From Apostichopus japonicus (Eukaryota; Echinodermata; Holothuroidea; Aspidochirotida; Stichopodidae): a stretch of DNA of 64,000 bases. The DNA lies in assembly GCF_037975245.1 (NCBI RefSeq), contig NC_092580.1, forward strand, positions 33,662,501 through 33,726,500, read 5' to 3'. Positions 49,535-62,422 of this stretch are shown one piece after another (positions within the stretch are counted from its first letter, which is position 1; every line of letters begins with the position of its first letter). The notes under the pieces are model-generated. The model did no database searches and had not been told where the DNA came from. It saw only the letters and a list, made by a program, of their open reading frames with translations. The position numbers and the translations under genes are program-made.

Positions 49535-49784
49535 TGTACTTGCGAAATACATACATGGTCAGCTTCAAATATTAATTTTAGACCTATTTATATATATGTA
49601 TACACATATATATATTCTCTGAAAATTATATTTATTCCCTTAAAGTATATATATTTATATATTCACCAGGCGTACAAAAAATATTTTCTTAATAACAAAT
49701 ATGTATTCGGTGCCAAAAAATATATATTCTCTGACAGTAAATATTCTGCATTTTACAAATATATTCCGCTTTCTCGTGCCATAA
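49416..49784. mobile_element. Element G4, AT-rich array inside TATGGC-type ends
   Basis: The left end TTATGGCGCGAGAAAGCGG is matched, inverted, by the right end (TTATGGCACGAGAAAGCGG, 49766-49784). Inside are an (AT)n tract (49450-49530) and repeated AATATATTC or TATATATTC words at about 20-bp spacing. No clear target duplication is visible. It is grouped with G1-G3 by its TATGGC start and array layout. Confidence 0.65.
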
Positions 49785-51213
49785 GATACCTATCTCGACA
49801 GCAAAGGAGACAAAGGAATCTTTGCTTGCAAATGACGTCGTTCCGAACAACTCGCTGTTCCGACTTAAGTGTCCTTTCGCATTCCGCACAATTTTGAGGT
49901 GAAAGGTTGCATAGTAAATTAATCGTATTCTTCCTATCAGTTGTAGGTTGATTACACAAGACAAGAATTTACGACCAGAATTAAACAAAATGTCACTCGT
50001 AGAGACCGGACGGAATTCAATAATTTTTCCATGACGCGATATATTGCATGCCGCAACAAAGAGTGACCAAACTAGCTGATTCTGTCGGGCTTACTTGAAC
50101 CATGAGCCCCATGCTTGAACAACTTCATGGTATTGGAATGGTGTTTCCTTGGGTGTAATACCTATTACGCAATACCATAAATAAAAAAGATCGGTTGTTA
50201 CAAAAAAATGTCAATGTTTGTTATCACTGAAGAATGTGAAGTATTGATACTAAACGCAGTTTGAATTGAGTGTCTATATACGACACAAAGTAACAATATT
50301 TCGCCGATATTTGACAGCTTGAAAAACTTGACAATTCAATACTTTTTGTAAGGTCTGCATTTTTGCTACATACAACCACACATATATAACGATGGTCGTA
50401 TCTCATTTGTAACATTTTTGTGTTTTTCATTTCAATTAAAAAGCAGCTTAAATCCGAAACAGAGTCATTAGCTAGGACCTACTACATACAGCACAGAGCT
50501 AATGTGAAAATGGTCACGTCCTTCATCTAACCGTGGGACTAATCCACATCCGAAGTTTACATTGAATGAAAGTGGAAGAGTTCAAGACGCAAACCGCATG
50601 CTCTGGGGTGTAATGTGATATATACATGATGACAAATTTGCAAGCGATTTCAATGTAAAGCAGACGACAGACCGATGGGAGTGTGTTTCATTGACCCCTG
50701 GGTCACATTCATTATATGAACAATGGCGTGAATAATAAGCAAAGAGAGTGGAAAATTTATGGGAGAATTTATAGTTGTTTTGCACACAAGGTTATGGCGA
50801 TAAGGGTTCCCTTTCACTTTTAGACTAATCATAATCATTCTGCGGTCCGTTGTGTAGATCGATGGTGGATATTGTCGATGTGATTCCTACACGTGCGATA
50901 AGACTATAAGACTACTCAGTGACATTCTGGCTGTTCCGTTCAACCACGTGCAATTGAATATTATTTGTTATTAATCATTAAAGAAATTCATTTAAATAAC
51001 ACATTGGACTTAACGTATAGGGCTATTCCCTTTATCGAAGAAAGTAAGTATAGATTTTCTCATATTTGGATAGGTCTTTGTATCCTATAACATAAGGTAG
51101 GGTAGGGAAGGGTTAGGTAGGCTAATATACAAATATTCCCTTTGTATAAGAACAAAGCAAGTAAAGATTTTCCCGTATTTGGATAGGCCTTCATATCCTA
51201 ACGTGATGGATAC
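49785..51213. other. Intergenic, nothing recognised
   Basis: Unique AT-rich sequence. A short direct repeat of a GTATTTGGATAGG-like phrase occurs around 51060-51190. No exon-like frame is seen. Confidence 0.4.
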
Positions 51214-53171
51214 CAGGCGCGTATCCAGGATTTTCTAACCCGGGGGCGCGAATTACTATCTAAGCGGAGCGCCACCATCGGTTGGCGCGCAGCGTACAAG
51301 AAAATTTCTGGTTTTGATACCCCCCAGATCACCGGAAATGGCACTTCTCGGGCTTGAAAATGAGCAACCAGATGTACACTTTTGCCTGAGAACCAAGTGT
51401 TTCCCAAAAGTTTTTTCCATCCATAACCTTTTTGCAGATTGTCACCAGTCACACATCATGTTCGACCTGATTGCATGTCCTATGGATCATTGCTTTTGTA
51501 GGTGATTCTACGTCACGGCCCACAATATCCGAAAGCCCCACTTTTGAAGGTTTTAAGCCGATTATTTGTTGAGAATTTGAAAATTCCCATTTCTCGTGAA
51601 TAAAATCACTTGAAAACATAGCCATAATGTTGCACAAAATTCAATCTATGGACAAGCAATATAGAAAAACTTCCTTGAACCCCTAACAGGCAGGTCAAAG
51701 TTGCACGAGTAGAGGAAAGTATGATGAAGAATGTTGGTGAGGAAATTTTCTAAAATTCCGACACAGTTAATTTATTGGTGTAGAAATATTGCAACCTCTT
51801 ATAATGGCTATTATAAAACTTGGTTGAAGGAAATGAAAAATATCAGATATTTCCGATATCAGGTATATCGAAACCGAACACTACACACATAGGCGTAGGT
51901 CCCGTAGGAGGCGGTGGCTGCAGCCCCCTCCCCCCCCCCCCCCGCAACCAAATTTTCCCCCATCTTTTTCGGGCACCTACTGAAAGAAAAATAAATAGCA
52001 ATGAATAGCTTAAAAATGATCTCCTTGGTACCGGTAATTAAAATAAAGTTCTAAGCTTGGCCGACATTACTACTGTAAAAGAGAGTTTTGACATAAATGG
52101 ATCTGTATGATTTTTCTCCATCTACATAAGACATTTGGTTGTTTACAAAGCATCCAGCGGTATACTGTGCAACTTTCACGGACCGTGCGGTACACGATGC
52201 TATGCACTGTAATGACCGATGCTTGCTTATATGATATTGGCATTGATATGTTGAACGCGCGCGCTTCGCGCGTGAAAAATTTTGGCTTTTTTTTCGGGCA
52301 AGTCATTACAGCCCCCAAATCCATTTTGGGCTCCTACGCCTTTAACTACACACATAGACAGTTTTTGAGGTTGTTCATCGTGGAACATGCATTTCAATGC
52401 TCACTGATATGATGTTATATCTGCTCTTTGCTTTACAAATTCGAACAGGCGTGTAGCGAGTAATTGCCAAGGGAGGGGCGAAGCCTGTAGGCAAACTATC
52501 TAAGCGAAGCGCCACCATGAGTTGGCGCGAAGCGTAGAAGAAAAATTTTGGCCGAAAATGCCTCCCAGATCACTGGAAATGACACTTCCCAGGCCTTGTA
52601 AGTTGCATCTAAGCATTGTCTATTTTGAAATTACTAGCGATGTCATAAAGAAAATTTGCTCGGGGGGGGGGGGCGGTCGCCCCCTTCCCGAAATGCGTCA
52701 TGTACCCCGACGACTCGGTCGAGTTCAAGACCAGCCACAGTTGGTTCCATATAGCACAATTGTACAATTGTTTAAGGCGTCCATACACACACACGCGTTA
52801 TGATAGACCATATATAGTATTTATATAGATACATTAGTGAGAGAGGAAAAATGGAAACGTCAAAAATGGAGTTGTCGGTGTAAGGGGTAGGGTGAGGCGC
52901 ACACCCCCTCCGTAATCCTTGATCTGTCACTGGCTACCCTGTGTATATAATAGGGGTCTTTCTCTTCCCGAGGTCTTGGCTATCTTCTACTCCCTCCTTT
53001 TTTTCCTTTTTTTCCTTTTTCTCTCTTGTTTCTTTTTCTTTTCCCTTCCTTCCTCTCCTCCTTTTCTTTTTCCCTCCTCCTTTTCCCTTTTTTCTTCTCT
53101 TTTTTTCTCTCCTCTTTTCCTTGCCCGGGGGGCGCGCGCCCCCAACGCCCCCCCCCCTGGATACGCACCTG
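51214..53171 (+). mobile_element. hAT-like family F, copy F3
   Basis: Closest to F1 along its whole length. GTGATGGA at 51203-51210 is repeated at 53172-53179, an 8-bp target duplication consistent with hAT if the left end includes three more bases (TAC). The GC-rich module occurs at 51256 and 52496. Frames seen here are shared by F copies only through DNA similarity and are interrupted, so none is called. Confidence 0.85.
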
Positions 53172-53270
53172 GTGATGGAAAGCAACATGTCAATGTAATT
53201 TAAAAGTAAAAATTAAACAGCTGTTGTCACTTTGCTAACACAAATTAAAGAACTATAATTCTCGCTGAAG

Positions 53271-55488
53271 CAGCGACCTAGCCAGGAATTTGAAAGGGGG
53301 GGGGAGCACTTTTTGCGATTGATATGGATTTTCAAAGTTGTAGGCACGACTATCTGAGCGGAGCGCCACCATCAGTTGGCGCGGAGCGTACAAGAAAATT
53401 TTTGGTTTTACAAACCCCCCAGATGGCCGGAAACGGCCCTTCCCGAATGTTCATTCTGGTTCCCTGGCCTCTTGCTAACTTGAGACACCTCATTCAATAT
53501 CACTTTTAAACCCAAAAAACAAACGAGTTAAAATAGTACGTAATTCAATAATACATAATGTATTAAAATTAGCAAGGTACACAAGGGCGGCGGAAGCACT
53601 TTTAATCTGGGGGGAGGGGGGGCACCGACGTCAAAGGGCACTTTGCAGAAATTCGATTGGACTGATGCAGCCTGATATTTACTACCCTTTATAAATCTTA
53701 TTGTATTATCTTATTTGCGTATACACATCACTCCATCAACGCCCCCCCCGTCTTAGTAGTCTTACTTTTCAACTTCTGATACTTGTAGATACAAAGATAG
53801 GCCAGAAATGTCTTTGATACAACCATAGCCAGTAATTGTCTTTGATACAACTGTAGCTAGTAAATGTTTATCGAAAAGGCTGTTTTGGAACTTGGAACGC
53901 CGATCGCGACAACAACAGGCAACAAAGTGCTGCAGCTCTATACATATAAAGTCTGTTAATCAACGATAGGCTTATTTGACTGTGGAATGTTCTCAAATGA
54001 AATTTTATCTGCGTAAACGGGTTCTTAAGTAGATGTTAAAAAACTGACAAGATCGTATCCTAGTCTTTTTCGGCGGGTAGAGTATTGAATGAAACGGCAC
54101 GCGATATGAATGACAGCCTAGATGACAGAAGAATAGGTCACCTAATTTAGCCATAATCTTGCTACGTTCATTTCAATAGTTTTTCCTGTCTAGACTCTTA
54201 AACTCGTCCAGCAAGCTTATGGATTTTAATTATGGGTGTTTTAATAAAAAAGATAACTTGGCCAAAAAAGTGTAGGCCCGGGCCTACAGTGCTACATACT
54301 GGCTACGCTCCTGATAGTTCTAAATTAGGATTAGATCTCTTACTGAAATATCGCTGACCTAATAAGGTGATCAAGAGTACAAGTTTTATGTAGAAAAAGG
54401 GCACATTTTTAACCTGAGGAAAAGTGGGGGGGGGGGGCACTTGCCCCCCTGTGCCCCCCGGTTCCGCCGCCCTTGAAGGTACATGTACAGAGTAGTCTTA
54501 CTCTTCAACTTCTGATACTTGTAGATACAAAGATAGTCCAGAAATGTCTTTGATACAACTGTATAGCTAGTAAATGTTTAAGTTAGCCTAATAAGAGAAG
54601 GCGAGAGCTATCTGACGATTGCCACCTGATGCAAATTTCTCAAGTGTTTTCTCAACTGAAATATTATCTTCGTAAACGTGTTCTTAACTACATGTTAAAA
54701 AACTGACAAGATCGGATCCTATAGTCTTTTTCGGCGGGCAGAGTGTTGAATGAAACTATCGTGCTACATACTGGTTACGCCCTGATCATATGATATCATT
54801 ATCAGCAGATTTTGTTTCCTGTTTAAATTCTTTTACATGTTCTTTTACATAATATATCAGAAAGACAAACATAGTGCTCTTTTACAAGTTTTCCAGTAGG
54901 AGGATGATTCTTGTTTATTGTCCAATGTCTGGACTTTAATACATTTGACGAACTTAACTGATGGACAATATAACTTTCATATTTTGTAATACAGCCAGAT
55001 ATGCAGTGGCCTAAAAACAAATATCGTTATCGCAGTGTATTAGCAGTGTAATAATTATTTATGGGGAGTGCGTATCACGTACGATTGCTAGCTTAGCTTC
55101 ATAGCTTCATGCTGTTCGTGCAACAACTTAGGACGACTCATTGAACGAACGTTGTCGACGTTGTTGTGCATACGGTTTGTGACATTCCATCGAGTGCGGT
55201 TAGGTTGGCAATATGTATTTTATTACGCAGTGGCCAACTGTAGGCTTGTAATTGGCTATAAGCTAAATTTAGCTAATTGCATCTGCCAAACTAAGTAAGT
55301 AGTTGAATCAGTAGGCGTGAATGTTAATACGATTACAATCGAGTTAACGGAGCTGACGAGTATTCAAGATCAAAAGAGCACTGACAAAATACCATGCTAA
55401 AAAAACGACAGTTTAAAAAAAAAAAAAATCGACACTGAAAGGGGGGGGGGGCGGTCGCTCCCCCTGCTCCCCCCTGGCTACGTCCCTG
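53271..55488 (+). mobile_element. hAT-like family E, copy E2, complete, with D2 nested inside
   Basis: It starts CAGCGACCTAGCCAGG and ends CCTGGCTACGTCCCTG. Perfect 8-bp target duplication CGCTGAAG at 53263-53270 and 55489-55496. It begins 100 bp after F3 ends. Without D2 it is about 1.3 kb. Its right half equals window positions 1-647. No transposase coding is present. Confidence 0.92.
53582..54475 (+). mobile_element. hAT-like element D2, nested in E2
   Basis: It starts CAAGGGCGGCGGAAGC and ends GGTTCCGCCGCCCTTG. Perfect 8-bp target duplication AAGGTACA at 53574-53581 and 54476-54483. Its interior (about 53750-54330) contains a copy of E sequence found again just outside, at 54490-54790, so D2 carried E-derived DNA before landing in this E. 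Confidence 0.93.
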
Positions 55489-55496
55489 CGCTGAAG

Positions 55497-56313
55497 TTTA
55501 TTTAATGAGGGATAGGAATACATATGAAACGTTATACAAATCACTATTTTCCAGCTGTTTTACAGTCCATATTCAATGTTACGCTATAATAAAATCGAAC
55601 CAGGATATCCATGTTGTTCCATGTTGTAGCATGACTATACAAACGGAACGTGCACTTGATTCAAAGGTATATAGCCCGGTGGCCAAAATTCTTATTACCT
55701 CTGACTGATCTATAAAGTAGGGAAATGAAATGTTATGGAAGCCTTAAGGCTTCTACATGAATCTTCATGGAAACCTTAGGCCGTCGAGGGTCAGGAGAAA
55801 TGTTGACGGAACCATTCAGATTTGTTGGTGCCCAATGTTTCGATTCTCATTCGATCTCATTCGGATGCCATCACGTAATCTCCGAAATTGTCACGAACCC
55901 ACCTTGAAAATGATGTCGACAGCATCTCTTCAGCTGGTCTAACATGTCTATTAGCTCGAATATATGCAGGTCAGAAGGGAAATGGCGCCGCAAACTATAG
56001 CTGCTTTCATTAATTTCCCTTTTTGTTGTCATATATTATTTGGGGCATCAGGTACTTACAACTTGTCCCTGTTCCCTTTCCAATTCTCCCCTCCTCCCCC
56101 CACCTGTCCTCAATGTCGTCCGTATTCTTAGTGCTGGACACTCGCTTTAACTTGTTTTATTAGTGTCATAAAGTCACTAATCAATGACTATGCTTTCCAT
56201 CAAACATAACCCAACACGATTATTACTTATTTACGGTATATATGCTACGGTAACCTACTAATGAATTACGTCAAGCAGCCATCTATATTCTCATCAAATA
56301 CCAGCATATGTAA

Positions 56314-56316
<3 letters not shown>
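55497..56316. other. Intergenic, nothing recognised
   Basis: Unique sequence; frames 55505-55708 and 55757-55942 show no domain. Confidence 0.4.
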
Positions 56317-56352
<36 letters not shown>

Positions 56353-56359
56353 TATATAT

Positions 56360-56448
<89 letters not shown>
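56317..56448. repeat. (AT)n microsatellite
   Basis: About 130 bp of TA repeat with two GATATATA interruptions. Confidence 0.95.
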
Positions 56449-56449
<1 letters not shown>

Positions 56450-58361
56450 TTATATATACTACTCTGATCTTACCCATTTATTTTGTACTTTTAGTTGGAC
56501 AAGTATGTAAATATATGTTTATATATATATGCTACAGAAATAGTGAATCTCAATGAAAAATCATTTCCATCCTATACTGATAGTGAAATTTGATCTTTGG
56601 GGGAAAATAAATAAGTTTCTTTTGGCGACATGAGTCTGCAGCTGTTGTTTGTAGGAAATTTAAACTTGTCTTAATATCTTGTTATTGTACAGTTATTTGA
56701 ATGTTAATTGACAAATGTCATAATTGGAAATATGCAATTTGCGTTGAGTCTGCTGTAACGGTGTTAACATGTCATATTTAGTTGTTATTGGACGATTTTA
56801 GGCAGAATTTTAGACCTGATATGTCATATTTCAGTCCAATTAAAGCAAAGTTTTAAATGTCAAATATGATCCAGTAACAATTCCGATTTTCAATGTATTC
56901 ACCATAAAAGTATGATAATTGTCTGAACTGCTCTCTAAGGCTATATACTGATGATAACTTAGTCAAACATGTTCTCTTAACTCTATGAGCCGCCCCAACA
57001 CAGCAACAGTGGATGAAATTCAAAACGATTTGTCAGTGGCAATTTTGTAAACGATCGTAAACTTGTCATTTTGGGACAAATAAGTAGACTTATGTTTTCC
57101 CATAAAGTTTTGTGATACACTTGAGGTTCTGACGTAATGGTGTGTATTAGACTATGTATAAACTTCAGTCACTTTAATTCATAAATGCAAACAATCATTT
57201 CTAGAAATAAATTTGGACGTAGTAAAGACGTTACGGGTGGCGCCATTTTGAATGACATCACTTAAAAGACAATGACGTCATGAAGCCAATTTTAAAAGTT
57301 TGAAGTGAGGGTAATGTTCTTGATGGTGATGCACGTTGAGATATTACGATTTTTGTATAGGATTCTTCAATGAGAGGTAACATAGTTGGGCAATAATAAC
57401 CCAATGTCCACGGATTATTATGACGTAATCTAACTCAATTTGCATGTCCACTGAACTACAACTATAGATGCGATGTATCAGGGATTGGACGAAAATTGGG
57501 AACAGAGAAAATCTGATTCCCTAAAATGGAATGATGGACTAATCTTTAAAGTGCAAATTGTCTTTCCTCTTCTTCTGTTTGTCCACCTTGAATTTGTAAC
57601 ATCATCTTCGTAATAAACGTCTGATTCTTTTTCACGAAGAAAACGTACAAACTCCGCCAAAACTCTGTTTCTGAAACAGGACACCTTCCACTCGTCTACA
57701 ATGTTCTAAAAGATCTTCTCGTTGGTTACTTCTTGAAGTGCGCGTGCGCGCTGCAAGTATTGGCATTGCATACTTGCCAAGTGAACGATACCTACATGAC
57801 TGGACGTTGAAACTTAAAGTTTAATGTAGGTCTCTGCACATTTGCAGTATCAGAGGCTAGCTGCGTAGGCAACTTATTCTGAGCCTGTAACGGCGCCCAC
57901 AAGCGCCCTCAATTTGTAGGTACCTACATGACTATACTCCCTGGTGTGTTGTCCGCCCAAAAACTAACACCATGAACAACCGAAAAGTTGTTCCTAATAC
58001 TGCAAGCACTCCACGTGCATTACAATACTGCGTCTTTGCAGACAAATGCAATTCTAATTAGTTGAGGAATTCTATACACAGGCAAACAACGTTCCACTGT
58101 GTTATGTAAAATCAACACTCTCTTTGTCTGAGTGTAGTCACTATCTCCATGTCGTGAAAAAGAGTTTTGACGCAAAACTTGTTAATCGTGACTTAAAGGT
58201 CATGAATTGGAACCTTCTGTAAAACACATCAAACCAGAAATCTTACTAACTTCCCTGGTAAAACCTTCCTTGTAATTTTCCAAGTACTTCTCCATGGAAA
58301 ATAAAGACACAAAATAAATGAAGGGAAAAAAAGCCCAGATGAAGCAAGATGATCACAGAGG
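56449..58361. other. Intergenic, nothing recognised
   Basis: About 1.9 kb of unique sequence. Minus frame 57478-57684 is Arg/Ser-rich without a known motif; I do not call it a gene. Confidence 0.4.
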
Positions 58362-58490
58362 GAGTGAATAAAGAGAAAATTAAGTTAATGCTGCTATATG
58401 TGCTGTGTTTACCCTAGAGTAAATTCTTATGAGAGTAAATAAGGAGAAATGTAATTTAATACTGTTATGTGCTGTGTTTACCCTAGAGTA
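58362..58490. repeat. Direct duplication of about 60-70 bp
   Basis: GAGTGAATAAAGAGAAA...CCCTAGAGTA (58362-58421) recurs with differences at 58433-58490. The shared end is GTGCTGTGTTTACCCTAGAG. Confidence 0.85.
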
Positions 58491-59149
58491 TATGTTTACG
58501 TTAGATCACTTGTGTAGTGGCAGTATACAATAGATTAGTTCAAAAGTAAATCAGATAATGTTCGTTTAAATAAAAATCACAAAGATAAATATCAGACGTT
58601 CGGGGGTCACTGTACCGATATACAATTGTTCTAATATACATTATAATTACTTAATTAATTACAAAACACAGAGATAAGTATCCGACTTACAGCTGAGCTG
58701 TTGCCATCGTTAGAATGTTCGGTGCGTTAGAGTTCTTTTGCGCATGATCAAGATGATTGTTGAAAAATGTCTAATATTTAGGAAATACATTTTAACACCC
58801 TTTAAATAGTTGCTATTGTATTTACTGGGATACATAATAGTAACGGTGCTATATTTGAATGGTAAACAGAGAAAAAAACATTAATGAATAGGAAATTTTG
58901 AAACCTATGATGTGAAAAATACACTTATCTTTCAATTTGTTTGGTAACATTTCTGCTAACATATTCTTGTTTTATTTTGTTTGCTGCAAATTGGGTCAAA
59001 TGAGTTCTTGTCGACTTGGCATTTTGAGTGTCTAGTTTACACTCGAGTCAACACTATTTTACTTTTCTGTTGCAGTATGACATAGTAAGCTTTATCATGC
59101 ATCTTTAAGTTTTATTTACAATTATTTGGTCACACAATGTGAATCTTGA
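58491..59149. other. Intergenic, nothing recognised
   Basis: Unique AT-rich sequence ahead of the LINE remnant. Confidence 0.4.
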
Positions 59150-59800
59150 TCACCTTATAGCAAACTCCAAAAAGGAGCTATTCGTCACTTTACCCATTCC
59201 GCACCACGGGAACACACTAGTCCGCTATTCAAGAAACTAACCTTGCTTAATCTCGATGATATTATCAAAGTGAAGCTTGCGGCTTTTGCTTACAAATCAT
59301 GGAATGGATAACTGCCGGAAAATTTCCGCAGTTTTATTAATAGTAACAAAACTTTATATCCCTATCAAACGAGCCATACTTACAATGCACATCGTAATTT
59401 TTACCGTACCACTATATAGGAACCTATAGCTTTCGTAACCGTATAATTAAACATTTAATTCCCTTCAGATAATATAAAGACCAAAGAGAGTTTATTTAAG
59501 AAGTATTTAAGAAAATACATCATCACAACATACTAATACGGTCTTTATGCTATATTTATATATATTAAGTAATTACATGTATAGCTAAATTCTTTATGAA
59601 CTAGGACAATGTTACCCTGTCTAGTTATTACTCCTTAAAGTATCTGTATCATTCTGCTCTTTCAACTTGTATTATATTTGTTTTTCTTTACCAGGGAGTC
59701 TTCTACTCTGTTGAGCCAATTAAGCTTTATAGAAGACTTCCTTTCACATTGTAATTATTTGTGATAAAACAAATAAATAAACAAAATAAACAATTAGTTT
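59150..59800 (+). pseudogene. Degenerate LINE 3' end (C-terminal part of a non-LTR reverse transcriptase)
   Basis: One plus frame reads LQKGAIRHFT, then HTSPLFKKLTLLNLDDIIKV, then LAAFAYKSWNG, stop, LPENFRSFINSN. This is the order typical of the region after the reverse-transcriptase core in Jockey/CR1-like elements (LQK-RA-R, HT-PLF--L-LL, LP--F). Stops after YKSWNG and after YRTTI, and a disturbed frame at the start, show it is dead. The core catalytic motif is absent, as in a 5'-truncated copy. The end is AT-rich with AAATAAATAAACAAAATAAA, a plausible tail. Confidence 0.78.
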
Positions 59801-59850
59801 TGCTTCACAAAATGTTTGCACTTTGTCAAAGTTATAGAGTTCATGTAGTG

Positions 59851-60601
59851 CAGGGGTTCCCTAACTGGGGTGCATGAACCCCCAGGGGGTGTGTGAGTCC
59901 ATCCGGGGGTTCGTGAGACGTTTCTGAAAGTCAAAACTAGAGTACTTTTTGTTTAACTAAAATCTAATATATCATATAATTTAGTAAATGTACAAAGGTC
60001 GTACCTATCGACAAACTTCACCCAGGTGTATAAATGGGGACTTGCGAGGTGACTTGTAAATATAGTTGCGCGCGCCGGTTTGTGGCTGCACCCTATGGGT
60101 AGCCCCCAGGGGACATGTGGCTGTGGTGCACTGTGGTGCCCCAGGAGAGATTGTTTGAATTTTGCACACTTTGGTGTGTAGGTGTGACAAGTTACCAATG
60201 ACCAGGGTTAAGTACAGCGCGGTGAGACTTTATTGTAAGTTGCGCTATATAAGAACTGCATGTTAATTATGATTAATATTATTAAACTCCTTTCGCGTTC
60301 CATACGTATGTGTTGCCACATTAGTACCGTACCATGCATGTGATAAATAACTAAATTATGAATCAATGGGTGATGCGTGATGCAATTTGTAATCTGATCT
60401 TGAAGTTTCCAAATAAATATTTGTTCATCTCTTGTTTTTTTCCATTACAATATAACACTATGGACTTGATCTTTTACGAAGCACTGTAATGCGTATTATA
60501 GTATAATAATGATCTCAGATCGTGTCTCGAAAAGTTGGGGGTTCGTGGACAACTCTGACATCCACAGTGGTTCCGTGGGAGATAAAGTTAGGGAAACCCT
60601 G
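59851..60601. mobile_element. hAT-like MITE with nested SINE-like repeat
   Basis: It starts CAGGGGTTCCCTAACTGGGG and ends GTTAGGGAAACCCTG, inverted termini. The flanks ATGTAGTG (59843-59850) and ATTTAGTG (60602-60609) match at 7 of 8 bases, an aged 8-bp duplication. A SINE-like unit (60012-60290) lies inside. Confidence 0.88.
60012..60290 (+). repeat. SINE-like dispersed repeat, fuller copy
   Basis: The front part matches 690-860. The tail GCGCTATATAAGAACTG followed by ATTA-rich sequence matches the insertion in F2. Together the three copies define a unit of about 270 bp. Confidence 0.6.
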
Positions 60602-60609
60602 ATTTAGTG

Positions 60610-62422
60610 TGCTACAACTTTATAGAACGGTGTATAACAAGAAGATACTGGAATGCTATGTTATAGAGATTAGCTATATTATATTGATACTTCCATATTC
60701 AAACATAATTCAATAACTACAACGGGATACCAAACGTTACGTATATGATTAGCCGGTTAAAAGCAGTTCTAGTGAATTGATATCATTTATGACAATATTG
60801 TTATCTTGGTATTATTCTCGTAAAGACTGTTTCGGTTTCATTTGTATCTATCTGATTTAGCAGATAACACGCAACTTACAGTAAAGTACTACCAGTAAGT
60901 TTGTCGAAGAAGACCTAATCAAGCGATCAATTTGTTCTTGGCACAGAGAAAGCTGTAGAAGAGTCAAATGGTGAATCGTTATAACCTATTGAGTGTAGGT
61001 CGAATGTGTGTATATTCGTAAATCAGAAAGTTATCTGTGGTAATCTGTTTCTGGTATACCAAAGGTTAACAAATATCAATGTTTGAGCATAATTCGTAGA
61101 CTTCAATTGGTATTCCATTTCGAAGGAAAAACAACTCATCGCAACATCTCTTCTTCGAAGGTACATCGACCATGGCCTCCGTGTCCCTATAATTTATCAA
61201 GTATAGCCCAGTTTATTCCAAAAGACGTATTCCAACAGTTCGGCGAGGCGGTCAGTGACGCTAGGCGCAAGGGTGATAATGTTATTTAGCAAATGTATGT
61301 ATATGATTTCATACTTGTCTGTATGTATTAGTTATATATGTTTCTACTATCATTGTACAAGCTTGTCATCAATAGCCTTCAAAGAAGAAAGCGCATCGAG
61401 TTTCGCCCAATAAGTCATTCTGATTAAAGAGATTAAACCTATAGCGATTGCTTAAACCAGTTAGCCAATTCCTTAATTAGTTTGTATATTCCTGTCCAAC
61501 ACCATTCATAATAAATTCTGTTATGAAAGAGGACCCCCAAATTCCCTCTAATATTTCTAGGGAACTCACTGTTTTCTGCAGACACCTATGGATGTCATGC
61601 CCCAATATAAGTTATTGCTATATTGACAAAGTGCCCCTCCAGATTGAAGCTATACTTCTGCGCTCACGTGCACACGTGCTTAAAGATGATTCTTGATAAA
61701 TGCAAAGGAAACACACGCACAGACTCACTTACAGCCGCGCATTTAAATATCCCAGTACACACAACCAAATACACCCATACTTACAGACATGCATGTAATC
61801 TTCCGGCATTAGCACACAATCAAGCAATCCCCACGAAAAGTATTTTTTTTTACCATCTGAGATTGTAAAGACCTTTGAAGGTTTTATATTTCTGACATAA
61901 TTAAGGTTATCATGATTTATCTGATGGAATTAAGACCAATATGCGGGTATTCAAATCTATCCTCATGAACAAAGGACATAGCTTATTACGCAGGAATTAA
62001 TCCATACTTTTACAGCCTACAGGCACATAAATACCCCTATACACGCACGCACACTCACCAATTGTATGTAAAGAATTACGTATGGTGGCCCATTAGCGCC
62101 AACTTACAAGTATGCTGTCGTACCACTTTGTGACCACTATGCCTAGTATTGATCGATCTTTAGCTGGGGTAAGCGGGGGTGGGGGGGGGGGGGCTGGGGA
62201 CTATTCTGTGAGCCCATTTCCATGTATGTAATTATACTTTGTACGACAGAATGACGACTAGTGACATATTGCTATCACATGACTAAACGAGTTGAAGTTA
62301 GGCAACTAAAACAGAATAAGTTGAGTCGACGACATAAAGGTTTAGTAAGGGATGTATTCCGCTGTTATCCTGTTAGACGACATAATGACTTTAGACTGCG
62401 TAACAAGTAAAAGGCACGCCCT
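60610..62422. other. Intergenic, nothing recognised
   Basis: Plus frame 61083-61289 ends FQQFGEAVSDARRKGDNVI; I do not recognise it and see no clear splice acceptor. A G-run lies near 62180. No other feature. Confidence 0.4.

Noticed and set aside
59150-59560. Active reverse transcriptase gene
   Set aside because: Only the region after the catalytic core is present, with in-frame stops and no catalytic motif.
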